Position numbers and translations under genes: made by a program
Source: Halopseudomonas salegens
GTDB lineage: Bacteria > Pseudomonadota > Gammaproteobacteria > Pseudomonadales > Pseudomonadaceae
Reading direction: 5' to 3'
Assembly: GCF_900105655.1 (NCBI RefSeq)
Contig: NZ_LT629787.1
Span: forward strand, 1,364,001 to 1,428,000
Length of the DNA stretch: 64,000 nt
The notes under the pieces: model-generated
Databases searched by the model: none
The model's input: the letters and a program-made list of their open reading frames with translations, nothing else
Told to the model about the DNA's origin: nothing
Shown: positions 56,715 to 64,000 of the stretch, in pieces
How the letters are laid out: every line of letters begins with the position of its first letter
How positions within the stretch are numbered: position 1 is the stretch's first letter

Positions 56715-59700
56715 GCATGGACCCCTTGCGTTTCAACCTGTCCGCTCATGCGGTACGCGAACGCTCGATGACGCTGTTTTTCCTGCTGGTGACGGCTGTC
56801 GTCGGCGTGTATTCCTTCTTTGCCCTGGGGCGGGCAGAGGACCCCAACTTTACCGTCCGCGTGGTGATGGTCAGCGCAGTATGGCCGGGTGCAACCGCAT
56901 CACAGATGGAGCTGCAGGTCGCCGAGCCGCTGGAAAAGCGTCTGCAGGAAGTGCGTTTTTTCGACAAGATCGAAACCACCGCGCGGCCTGGCCGGGTTGA
57001 TATGAAAGTAACGTTCGAGGATTTCACCCCATCGGACACCCTGCCGGAACTCTTCTACCAGGTACGCAAGCGGATGCAGGACGCAGCACCCGGTTTGCCG
57101 CCCGGCGTGCAGGGGCCTTTTGTCAATGACGACTTTGCCGATGTGTATTTTTCTTTGTATGCCCTGACGGCTCCGGGTTTGCCGCCTCGGGAACTGGTGC
57201 GCGAAGCGGAGACCTTGCGCGATCGTTTCAGCCGGGTTGATGGCGTACAAAAGGTACAGATTCTGGGTGAGCGCCCGGAGCGCGTCTTCGTTGACGTTGA
57301 CCCGCAACAACTGGCCCAGCTGGGTATCGGCCCGCAGCAGATCGCCGAAGCACTGGATGCCTGGAATCGCCTGTTGCCGGCCGGCCTGGTGGAAACCAGC
57401 GGGCCGCGCCTGTACTGGCGGGTGGATGCCGACCTGGCCGATCTGGACGCCATTGCCAATGTGCCGCTGCAAGTGGGCGAGCGCCTGATTCGCCTGGGCG
57501 ATATTGCCGAGGTGCGGCGCGGCTATGAAGATCCGCCGGGCTATATGATTCGTGCCTTCGCCGAAGAGGCGGTATTGATTGGCGTGGTGCTCGAACGGGG
57601 CCGCAACGGTCTGGATGTGGGGGCAGAGCTGGCCGAACTGCACACGGAGCTGAGTGCCGGTTTGCCGCTGGGCATGGAGTTCCGCCAGATCACCAACCAA
57701 CGCGAAGCCATTACCCGTTCCGTGGAACTGTTCCAGTACAAGTTTTTGCTCGCTGTGCTGGTGGTCATGCTGGTCAGCTTCGCCAGTATCGGCTTTCGCC
57801 CCGGCCTGATTGTCGGTATCGCAGTGCCGCTGACCCTGTGCCTGACCTTTCTGCTGATGCTGATGCGCGGAATGAACTTTGACCGCATTACCCTGGGCGC
57901 CTTGATCATCGCGCTGGGTTTGCTGGTTGACGACGCCATTATCGCTATCGAGATGATGCTGGTGAAAATGGAGGAGGGCTGGGACCGGCTCAGGGCGGCG
58001 GCCCATGCCTGGACGGTGACGGCAGCGCCCATGTTGTCAGGCACCCTGGTCACGGTGATCGGTTTTGTGCCGATCGGTTTTGCCCGCTCGGGCGTGGGTG
58101 AGTATACCGGCAATATTTTCTGGGTCCTGGCCTTTGCCTTGCTCGCCTCCTGGCTGGTGGCCGTGATCTTTACGCCCTATCTCGGCGTATTGCTGCTCAA
58201 GGACGTACCCCGGGACCAGCTGGCGGAGAAGCATGGCGCGCAGTATCAGACGCCCAATTACCAGCGTTTCCGCCGCTTGATCCAGCGCTGCGTGCAGTTC
58301 CGCAAAACGGTGGTTTTGGCAACTGTCGGGCTCTTTGTGCTGTCGATTGTCGGCATGCAGACCCTGGTACAAAAGCAGTTCTTCCCGTCTTCCGACCGTC
58401 CTGAAGTGCTGGTCGATGTGCATTTGCCGGAAGGCAGCAGTATCGGCGCAACCGATGCCCTGACCCGGCGGATCGAAGCGCAATTGCGCGACCATCCGGA
58501 TGTGGTGTCGCTCTCCAGTTACCTGGGGGCCGGGGCACCGCGTTTCTTTATCTCGCTGAACCCGGAACAGCCCAGCAGCAACTTTGCCAAGGTGGTCGCG
58601 ATTGCGCAGGATGAACACGGTCGCAACCGCATCATGGCTGATTTGCAGGCTGCCGTGGATGCCGGCGCCTACCCGGAAGCCCGCGTGCGTGTACACCGCT
58701 TGTTGTTCGGGCCGCCGGTGGTATTCCCGGTGGAGTTCCGTGTGGTGGGTGATGATCCGGCGGTATTGCGCGAACAGGCCAGCCGCCTGCGTGAGTTGAT
58801 CAGTGGCCACCCGAACGTTGTTGAACCGCACCTGGACTGGGGTGATCGGGTGCCGGTGGTGCGCTTGCGGCTGGATCCGGAACGGTTGCGTGCAATCGGT
58901 TTGACCGCGAGTGACTTGTCGAATCAATTGCAGCTGCAGTGGGGCGGCATGCCGGTAACCGTGCTGCGTCAGGATATTCGCAGCGTGCAATTGCTGGTGC
59001 GCGGCGAAGGGTCCGAGCTGGACAACTTTGCCGATCTGCCCCTGCGGACCGCGGATGGCCGCACCATTACCCTGTCTCAGGCCGGCCTGATCGAAGTGGC
59101 CAGTGAAGAGCCGGTGCTCAAGCGCTACAACCGCGAACCCTATATAACCGTGCAAGCGGATATTCAGGGCGCGCAGCCGCCGAATGTGACCATGAGCCTG
59201 TGGCAGCAGATGGCGGATTTCCGTGCCCAGTTGCCGCCGGGCTATCGCGTGGATATTGGCGGTGCGGTAGAGCAGTCAGCCAAGGGGCAGGACTCCATCG
59301 CCAAAGTACAGCCGATCATGCTGGCCTTGATGCTGGTAGTCATCATGCTGCAAATGCGCACCTTCTCCGGCACCTTGATGGTGCTGGCGACAGCGCCGCT
59401 GGGAGTGATTGGCGCGACCCTGGCGCTGTTGCTGGGCAATCAGCCGTTCGGTTTTGTGGCTCTGCTGGGGCTGACCGGTCTGGCGGGGATTCTGATGCGC
59501 AACACACTGATTCTGACCAAACAGATCGACGACAACCTGGAGGCCGGCATGCAGCGCAATGAAGCCCTGGTCGAAGCCACTGTGCAGCGCACGCGGCCCG
59601 TGTTGCTGACTGCACTGGCAGCAGTGTTGGCCTTCGTTCCCCTGACTTTTGATGCTTTCTGGGGCCCGATGGCCTATGTGCTGATTGGCGGCACCCTGGT

Positions 59701-59782
59701 GGGCAGTCTGATCACGCTGCTGTTCCTGCCGGGTTTGTACGCGCTCTGGTTCCGCGTCAAACCGGTCAGTGCAGCGCACTGA
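56711..59782 (+). CDS. RND efflux transporter permease
   Basis: A proton-driven inner-membrane pump of the AcrB superfamily, 1023 residues with twelve membrane helices and two large periplasmic loops. The proton-relay aspartates are Asp406/Asp407 in ALGLLVDDAIIAIEM. The second-half counterpart is GLTGLAGILMRNTLIL. The N-terminus is FNLSAHAVRERSMTLFFLLV. The sequence places it nearer to the divergent RND permeases that pair with single adaptors than to MexB itself. Substrates are unknown. It overlaps the adaptor by four bases, and its 3' end overlaps the convergent LdtD-like gene by 17 bases. Confidence 0.95.
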   Translation: MSMDPLRFNLSAHAVRERSMTLFFLLVTAVVGVYSFFALGRAEDPNFTVRVVMVSAVWPGATASQMELQVAEPLEKRLQEVRFFDKIETTARPGRVDMKVTFEDFTPSDTLPELFYQVRKRMQDAAPGLPPGVQGPFVNDDFADVYFSLYALTAPGLPPRELVREAETLRDRFSRVDGVQKVQILGERPERVFVDVDPQQLAQLGIGPQQIAEALDAWNRLLPAGLVETSGPRLYWRVDADLADLDAIANVPLQVGERLIRLGDIAEVRRGYEDPPGYMIRAFAEEAVLIGVVLERGRNGLDVGAELAELHTELSAGLPLGMEFRQITNQREAITRSVELFQYKFLLAVLVVMLVSFASIGFRPGLIVGIAVPLTLCLTFLLMLMRGMNFDRITLGALIIALGLLVDDAIIAIEMMLVKMEEGWDRLRAAAHAWTVTAAPMLSGTLVTVIGFVPIGFARSGVGEYTGNIFWVLAFALLASWLVAVIFTPYLGVLLLKDVPRDQLAEKHGAQYQTPNYQRFRRLIQRCVQFRKTVVLATVGLFVLSIVGMQTLVQKQFFPSSDRPEVLVDVHLPEGSSIGATDALTRRIEAQLRDHPDVVSLSSYLGAGAPRFFISLNPEQPSSNFAKVVAIAQDEHGRNRIMADLQAAVDAGAYPEARVRVHRLLFGPPVVFPVEFRVVGDDPAVLREQASRLRELISGHPNVVEPHLDWGDRVPVVRLRLDPERLRAIGLTASDLSNQLQLQWGGMPVTVLRQDIRSVQLLVRGEGSELDNFADLPLRTADGRTITLSQAGLIEVASEEPVLKRYNREPYITVQADIQGAQPPNVTMSLWQQMADFRAQLPPGYRVDIGGAVEQSAKGQDSIAKVQPIMLALMLVVIMLQMRTFSGTLMVLATAPLGVIGATLALLLGNQPFGFVALLGLTGLAGILMRNTLILTKQIDDNLEAGMQRNEALVEATVQRTRPVLLTALAAVLAFVPLTFDAFWGPMAYVLIGGTLVGSLITLLFLPGLYALWFRVKPVSAAH

Positions 59783-61373
59783 TCAGCGCCGGATCCATGT
59801 TGTAGGGGTCGGGCAGAAAGCGCAGTTGCCCGTCCTCTACTTCAGCGGTCCAGTAGGCGAGTATCAGCTGGATGCCCGTCGGCAGATTGATTTCCCGCGT
59901 GCGTCCACTGGCCAGCTGCTGCTCGATCTGGGTTCGGCGTTCCGCCGGCAGAGTGGCAAACACGGCTTCAGCCAGCTCGGCGGCGCGTTGCACCCGAACA
60001 CAGCCCGAACTCACACTGCGGTTGGACAGCTGGAAAATATGCTGGCTGGGCGTGTCGTGCAAATACACATGGAAGGGGTTGGGAAAGCGGAAAGCCATGC
60101 GCCCGAGCGGGTTGAGCGGCCCGGGGTCCTGGCGCAGCATAATGCCCTGCGGATGTTGCCAGTCGACCTCGGCCGGGTCCAGCTGTCGGCCCTGAAAGTC
60201 CAGTACGCGCAGGTGTTCACGCGCAAGAAAATCCGGGTCATTGCGAATGCCCGGCAGTTTGTCCTCGCGCAGAATGGTCGGTGGAATGGTCCAGCTCGGG
60301 TTCAAGGTAACCCGATTCAGGGTCGATACCAACAAGGGCGTGCGTCGGCTCAGTCGCCCGGTCTGCGCACGTGCTTCCCATTGGCGTTCCCCCTTTTTGT
60401 AGAGCCGGATATCACCGCCGGCAATGTTGACGACCAGTTGATCAGGCTGAAAGAAGTGCTCCAGCCACCGCTGGCGTTCCAGGTTGATGCGCAGCTGTTG
60501 CAGGCGATCTTCGCGTGAAACGTTCAGCGCTTCGATGGTTGCCGCCCCCACGATACCGTCCACCGTCAGCCCGTAGCGGGACTGCATGCTGCGCACGGCC
60601 GTTTCCAGGCCGGAGTCATAATGCTCGGGGCGTTCCGGGTCGGTAGCTGCGGTAATCAGGTCAAGATGCGATAGCCGTTGGCGCAGCGGGGGAATGCGCT
60701 CGCTGCTGCTTTCTGGCCGCAGGTTGGGGCCAGTGTCCAGCGTATCCCAGTCTGGCCGGTGATCGCGTAACTGCCGATAGGCCATTCGCAGCTGCTGATA
60801 ATGGGGGCTGTCAGGCCGGGCAGCGTTGATGGCGGCAGTCGGCTCCGGGAGCAGGGCAATGTGATCCGCCAGCCACTGCGTGAAAACCGGGCGCGCGCCG
60901 GTTTCGTGTTGCCAATAGCCTTCCTGCACATCGGCGGGCAGGCTGCCGAGCAGCAAGTGTTCCAGTGCCAACAGATAGCGGCTGCTGATCAGTATGTCAT
61001 CACACAGGCGGCGATACAGGCTGTCCTTGTCGACTGTATTGCTCTGCCAGGTGGCCCGGTAACGCTCGGGATCAAGGCCGTCGTCCTGCAGGGTTTGCAC
61101 GGCGTGGGTCAGCGCCGAGCGTTGCTCCGGGTTCTGCCACAGCGGGCGAAAGCCAGCGTGAGAGTAGAGTAAATGCAGCGCGGCAGGGTTGCTGTGGGCA
61201 TCCGTCGGGCACAAAGGGGTCAGGTCGGGGTCGAGCTCCGCGGTGATCAGCAGGGGCAGATCGTCGGCCAACAGGGTGCTGGACAGCAGCAAGCCCAGCG
61301 ATAAGGCGACGAACTGTTGTGTACATTTAATGAACAAAAGGTATCCTTTCCGTGACAATTTATATGACATCAA
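59766..61373 (-). CDS. L,D-transpeptidase, LdtD/YcbB type
   Basis: A periplasmic enzyme making 3-3 peptidoglycan cross-links. The 535-residue protein has an N-terminal membrane/signal helix (FVALSLGLLLSSTLLA). A helical scaffold domain and a peptidoglycan-binding-like segment (SMQSRYGLTVDGIVGAATIE) follow. The YkuD catalytic domain has the motif SVSSGCVRV with the nucleophile Cys458 and the preceding His in HVYLHDTP. The length is typical for LdtD/YcbB. A second transpeptidase-fold gene is divergent from it across 62 bp. Confidence 0.93.
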   Translation of the reverse strand: MMSYKLSRKGYLLFIKCTQQFVALSLGLLLSSTLLADDLPLLITAELDPDLTPLCPTDAHSNPAALHLLYSHAGFRPLWQNPEQRSALTHAVQTLQDDGLDPERYRATWQSNTVDKDSLYRRLCDDILISSRYLLALEHLLLGSLPADVQEGYWQHETGARPVFTQWLADHIALLPEPTAAINAARPDSPHYQQLRMAYRQLRDHRPDWDTLDTGPNLRPESSSERIPPLRQRLSHLDLITAATDPERPEHYDSGLETAVRSMQSRYGLTVDGIVGAATIEALNVSREDRLQQLRINLERQRWLEHFFQPDQLVVNIAGGDIRLYKKGERQWEARAQTGRLSRRTPLLVSTLNRVTLNPSWTIPPTILREDKLPGIRNDPDFLAREHLRVLDFQGRQLDPAEVDWQHPQGIMLRQDPGPLNPLGRMAFRFPNPFHVYLHDTPSQHIFQLSNRSVSSGCVRVQRAAELAEAVFATLPAERRTQIEQQLASGRTREINLPTGIQLILAYWTAEVEDGQLRFLPDPYNMDPALISALH

Positions 61374-61435
61374 CTATTTGTCATTCCAGATTATAGACCT
61401 TGGAGTGCTCCATCCTGGTGATGGAAGGGGATTTA

Positions 61436-62149
61436 ATGACGCGCAAAAGTGCAGCCATGGGGCTGCTGTTGGCTTTGTGCGGCCTGTTGGCAATGCCCGT
61501 TCAGGCCGAACAACAAAAAGAACTGATCAATACATTGGCCCTGCAGGCCCCGGACATCGACCGGACAGTGCTGGGCAAGGCCGTCGGCGCCATGCAGTGT
61601 GCAGTCCGTCACGGTGCCGATCCTTCAGCGCGCCTGGCTGTCATTGATTTTTCCTTGCCATCCTCCGAGCCCCGTCTCTGGGTGTTCGATATCAAGGAAA
61701 AATCTCTGCTGCTGCATGAGCTGGTTGCGCATGGTCAGAATACCGGCAACAACTATGCCGAACACTTCTCGAACATTCTCGGCAGTTATCAATCGAGTAT
61801 CGGGCTGTTCCGCACCCAGGAAAGCTATGTGGGCCGGCATGGTTACTCGTTGCGCATGGATGGTCTGGAGCCGGGCATCAATGATCTGGCCCGTGAACGG
61901 GCCATCGTTATTCATGCGGCAGACTATGTCGACCCGGCGTGGGTGGAGCGTCAGGGAAGGATAGGGCGCAGCCAGGGTTGCCCGGCCGTTCGACCTGAAG
62001 TGGCCGATCTGGTGGTCGATAGCCTGAAAGACGGCCAATACATGTTTGCCTACTACCCCGACCAGCAATGGCTGGATGAATCCCTGTACCTGAACTGCGA
62101 CGGGCCGGAAAACAGCGAGCGCCTGGCCATGTTGCAATTGCCCCGTTAA
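61436..62149 (+). CDS. exported murein L,D-transpeptidase catalytic-domain protein
   Basis: A 237-residue periplasmic protein with signal peptide SAAMGLLLALCGLLAMPVQA. Its YkuD-related domain has WVFDIKEKSLLLHELVAHG, a conserved ERAIVIHAADYVD histidine segment and the catalytic motif SQGCPAVR with Cys182. This is the murein L,D-transpeptidase catalytic family typical of short single-domain proteins. ATG 61436 follows GGAAGGGG. It is divergent from the LdtD-type gene, suggesting coordinated peptidoglycan remodelling. Confidence 0.9.
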   Translation: MTRKSAAMGLLLALCGLLAMPVQAEQQKELINTLALQAPDIDRTVLGKAVGAMQCAVRHGADPSARLAVIDFSLPSSEPRLWVFDIKEKSLLLHELVAHGQNTGNNYAEHFSNILGSYQSSIGLFRTQESYVGRHGYSLRMDGLEPGINDLARERAIVIHAADYVDPAWVERQGRIGRSQGCPAVRPEVADLVVDSLKDGQYMFAYYPDQQWLDESLYLNCDGPENSERLAMLQLPR

Positions 62150-62268
62150 TCGGCAGATCGAATCATGATCCGCTAGCGGCCAAGCTGGACGACTGCACTG
62201 ACCCTGGGGCGGCAAACTGTTACCATCTGCCGCCGCCAACGACCATTTTCCGACTCAAGGCTGATCAG

Positions 62269-62682
62269 ATGAACATCGTAATACGTTATTTCTTTCGCTT
62301 CGTACGCCTGGTACTGACCCCGGTGATATTGCTGATGGAGAAACTCTCCACGCCCAAGGCACTGTCACGGTCAGCTGAAGCCCAGGCAGACGTTGATAAC
62401 GCCTGCAAAGACCTGGCTCTGTACCAGTTTCAGGCGTGCCCGTTCTGCGTCAAAGTGCGCAAGGAAATTGCCCGGCTGGGCCTGAATATCGACCTGCGCG
62501 ACGCGCGGAATGATGCAGACCACCGCGCCGAACTGGAAAGCGGCGGCGGGCGCATCAAAGTACCCTGCCTGCGCGTAACGCAAAGCGATGGGCAGCAGAC
62601 GTGGCTGTATGAATCCGGCGAAATCAATCAGTGGCTGAGAGAGCGGTTTGAGCCAGCGGTCGAAGACGCAGCCAAGGTCTGA
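62269..62682 (+). CDS. membrane-anchored glutaredoxin
   Basis: 137 residues. The N-terminal hydrophobic segment (FFRFVRLVLTPVILLMEKL, about 8-26) probably anchors it to the inner membrane. A glutaredoxin domain with active site CPFC (Cys57, Cys60) in YQFQACPFCVKVRKEIA and the cis-proline segment KVPCLRV follows. The anchor carries positive residues on its N-terminal side. The side of the membrane exposed cannot be settled from sequence. The target is unknown. Confidence 0.9.
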   Translation: MNIVIRYFFRFVRLVLTPVILLMEKLSTPKALSRSAEAQADVDNACKDLALYQFQACPFCVKVRKEIARLGLNIDLRDARNDADHRAELESGGGRIKVPCLRVTQSDGQQTWLYESGEINQWLRERFEPAVEDAAKV

Positions 62683-62808
62683 GCGAGCGGGAAAGACTTG
62701 GGGTCAAATCTTGGGCCTGTTAGCAACTAGTAGACATTGTTTGTGGCTGAATGGTGGCCTCTGTAAAAACGCTGTAGGCGGACAACGATCGGATATGCTG
62801 ATCATTGC

Positions 62809-63213
62809 TTAATCGGGTAAGCCCGAGAATTGCGGCACTTTGCCGTAATCCGCATCATCCCAATCTGCCGTCCGGGTGGTGAAAATATGTGCGGTTGGCA
62901 GCATGTTTACTTTGGTGTCCAGGCAACCAGCGGGCACAAGGACTGCATCTGCAAGCTGCTCGTTTGGCAATGCTGAACCACACCGGCTGCAAAAGCTTTT
63001 GTTGTGGAGAGTACCGGGAAGAGTAAATGCGGTTACAGCTTCCGCACCTGTCAACCATATCAAGTTCGCTGTTTGAGCAAATAAATTTGCTGCATGGGCA
63101 GACCCAGTATCTTTCTGGCAATACCGACAATGGCAGATGTAAAAATTGTCGAAATGGCCAAGTACTTTAAATTTCACGGTGCCACAGAGGCAAGAGCCAA
63201 GATGTTCGGACAT
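62809..63213 (-). CDS. GFA family protein (glutathione-dependent formaldehyde-activating enzyme-like)
   Basis: A 134-residue zinc-binding protein of the GFA fold. Cysteine clusters GSCLCGTVKFKV, CHCRYCQKDTGSAHAAN and FCSRCGSALP are the zinc ligands of the family. Most members are not proven formaldehyde enzymes. The base composition is AT-richer than the flanking genes, and no operon partner exists, so recent transfer is possible. The 126 bp between it and the glutaredoxin gene contains no feature I recognise. Confidence 0.88.
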   Translation of the reverse strand: MSEHLGSCLCGTVKFKVLGHFDNFYICHCRYCQKDTGSAHAANLFAQTANLIWLTGAEAVTAFTLPGTLHNKSFCSRCGSALPNEQLADAVLVPAGCLDTKVNMLPTAHIFTTRTADWDDADYGKVPQFSGLPD

Positions 63214-63256
63214 TGTTCTTACCTCTGATGTTGCTCATTGGAGCCTGTGTCATCGC

Positions 63257-64000
63257 TCAAGTATTTTCTACACGCTGTACTTGTTTCAATGCCAGCATGC
63301 CAATGATACCTGCCAGCAACATTATGACCCATTGGGATAGTGTGGGGATCGGAGCGAGATCCGCAGCTAATAACGCCGGGCCGCCCGGATCGTCGATGAT
63401 GCCGTTGACGTTCAGGTCGCTGTCGCCGGCGCCGCCATCGGTCAGGGTCAGGGTGATGGTGTTGCCACTGATCACCGCGCCGGGGTAGGCATACCAGTGG
63501 TCAGCAGGATTGTCCGCCGTTGGGCCGTATTTGTAGTAGCGCGTCCCGGCAGGTAGATCAAACGGGTACGTCAGCTCAACAGTCGCATTGCTGCCCGGCG
63601 TGCCATCCGTCAGACGCAGGCTCACAGCCCCGTGCGGTAGGGTCACCCCCGGTGGCAAGGCGGTAGCCAGGCTTGCAACTGTCAGGCTCTGCGCGGCATC
63701 AATATGCCACTCGCTGCCTGTAACAGCCAGGTCCAGCGTATCTCCACTATGCGGGCCTTCGGCCAGGGGTATGGCGATTGCCGTACGTGCGGCAAAGCTT
63801 GCTGTGACCGTGCAGGACGCCATGATTGCGCCTGTGGTGTAACTGCTGCCACTCCAGCTTCCGGCCGGGCAGGTACCGCTGATGACAGCGCTGTAGTTAG
63901 CTGGTGGCGTGACCGCAAAGCTTGCCGTTTGTCCTGCCGTGACCAGCTGCATGCTGGACGGTGCGATGCTGCCATTGGCCCCGGCTGACGGCGTCACCTC
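63257..64000 (-). CDS. C-terminal part of an IPTL-CTERM surface protein with choice-of-anchor-U-like module
   Basis: The frame is open to the end of the window, so at least 247 C-terminal residues are seen and the gene starts outside. It has a repeat module (TPSAGANGSIAPSSMQL ... MASCTVTASF) related to the linker of the beta-helix protein at 52833-54893. A module follows with YYKYGPTADNPADHWYAYPG and DGGAGDSDLNVNGIIDDPGG, the same type as in that protein. The end is IPTLSQWVIMLLAGIIGMLA plus a basic tail, a good IPTLxxW-CTERM exosortase signal. A surface location is inferred. Confidence 0.88.
   Translation of the reverse strand, partial: EVTPSAGANGSIAPSSMQLVTAGQTASFAVTPPANYSAVISGTCPAGSWSGSSYTTGAIMASCTVTASFAARTAIAIPLAEGPHSGDTLDLAVTGSEWHIDAAQSLTVASLATALPPGVTLPHGAVSLRLTDGTPGSNATVELTYPFDLPAGTRYYKYGPTADNPADHWYAYPGAVISGNTITLTLTDGGAGDSDLNVNGIIDDPGGPALLAADLAPIPTLSQWVIMLLAGIIGMLALKQVQRVENT

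Noticed and set aside
56900..59155. Long antisense frames opposite the RND permease
   Set aside because: Gln/His-rich shadows with no domains; the sense gene is a full AcrB-type permease.

Overview
The window is about 64 kb of a moderately GC-rich gammaproteobacterial chromosome. It most resembles the Pseudomonadaceae. The run leuD-leuB-asd-usg-fimV-truA-trpF ... accD-folC-SPOR-cvpA-purF-metZ is the classic pseudomonad block. A heme-less bacterioferritin-type ferritin (FtnA/BfrA type), MetZ, and the lpxH-ppiB / glnS-cysS block agree with this. Unlike the textbook Pseudomonas arrangement, in which trpBA sits elsewhere with trpI, trpB and trpA lie here between trpF and accD, as in many other gammaproteobacteria. 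A deep-branching lineage such as Halopseudomonas is my guess, not something proven by the sequence. No rRNA, tRNA, CRISPR array, transposase or phage gene was seen.

Layout. 1-18 kb: dense co-directional housekeeping genes for leucine, aspartate-family amino acid, tryptophan, fatty-acid, folate, purine and methionine synthesis, plus the polar hub protein FimV and the rRNA methylase RlmM. 18-24.5 kb: smaller units (ABM protein, TusA, DUF3080 lipoprotein, MATE pump, EpmC-pdxB, NAD-kinase-like protein). 24.7-29.1 kb: a 1470-residue secreted DUF11-repeat protein with an IPTL-CTERM-like sorting tail. 29.4-35.2 kb: ComEA-like protein, GST, WYL regulator, Tpx, and a two-gene operon of an ATP-grasp ligase and a large papain-like cysteine peptidase. 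35.4-37.4 kb: YbaK, then an aromatic-amino-acid leader peptide and attenuator in front of a DAHP synthase. 37.4-46.4 kb: LysR/acyl-CoA dehydrogenase pair, infA, lpxH-ppiB, glnS-cysS, AEC transporter, ferritin. 46.4-50.5 kb: an accessory-looking minus-strand run (YcaQ-type glycosylase, membrane-anchored methyltransferase, secreted hydrolase, two orphan genes). 50.6-54.9 kb: enoyl-CoA hydratase, tandem BON proteins plus CsbD (envelope stress), and a beta-helix surface protein with a second IPTL-CTERM-like tail. 54.9-64 kb: TetR with a divergent RND efflux pair, two divergent L,D-transpeptidases, a membrane glutaredoxin, a GFA protein, and the 3' end of a third IPTL-CTERM protein.

The most interesting items are: (i) the ATP-grasp/papain-like pair, in which a papain-type Gln-Cys-His-Asn signature is visible in a 674-residue protein of otherwise unrecognised architecture; (ii) the Trp/Phe/Tyr leader peptide with a full set of mutually exclusive RNA pairings before the DAHP synthase gene; (iii) three unlinked IPTL-CTERM-type proteins, two sharing the same pre-anchor module, which imply a dedicated exosortase elsewhere in the genome; and (iv) a perfect terminator-like hairpin inside the first codons of truA.
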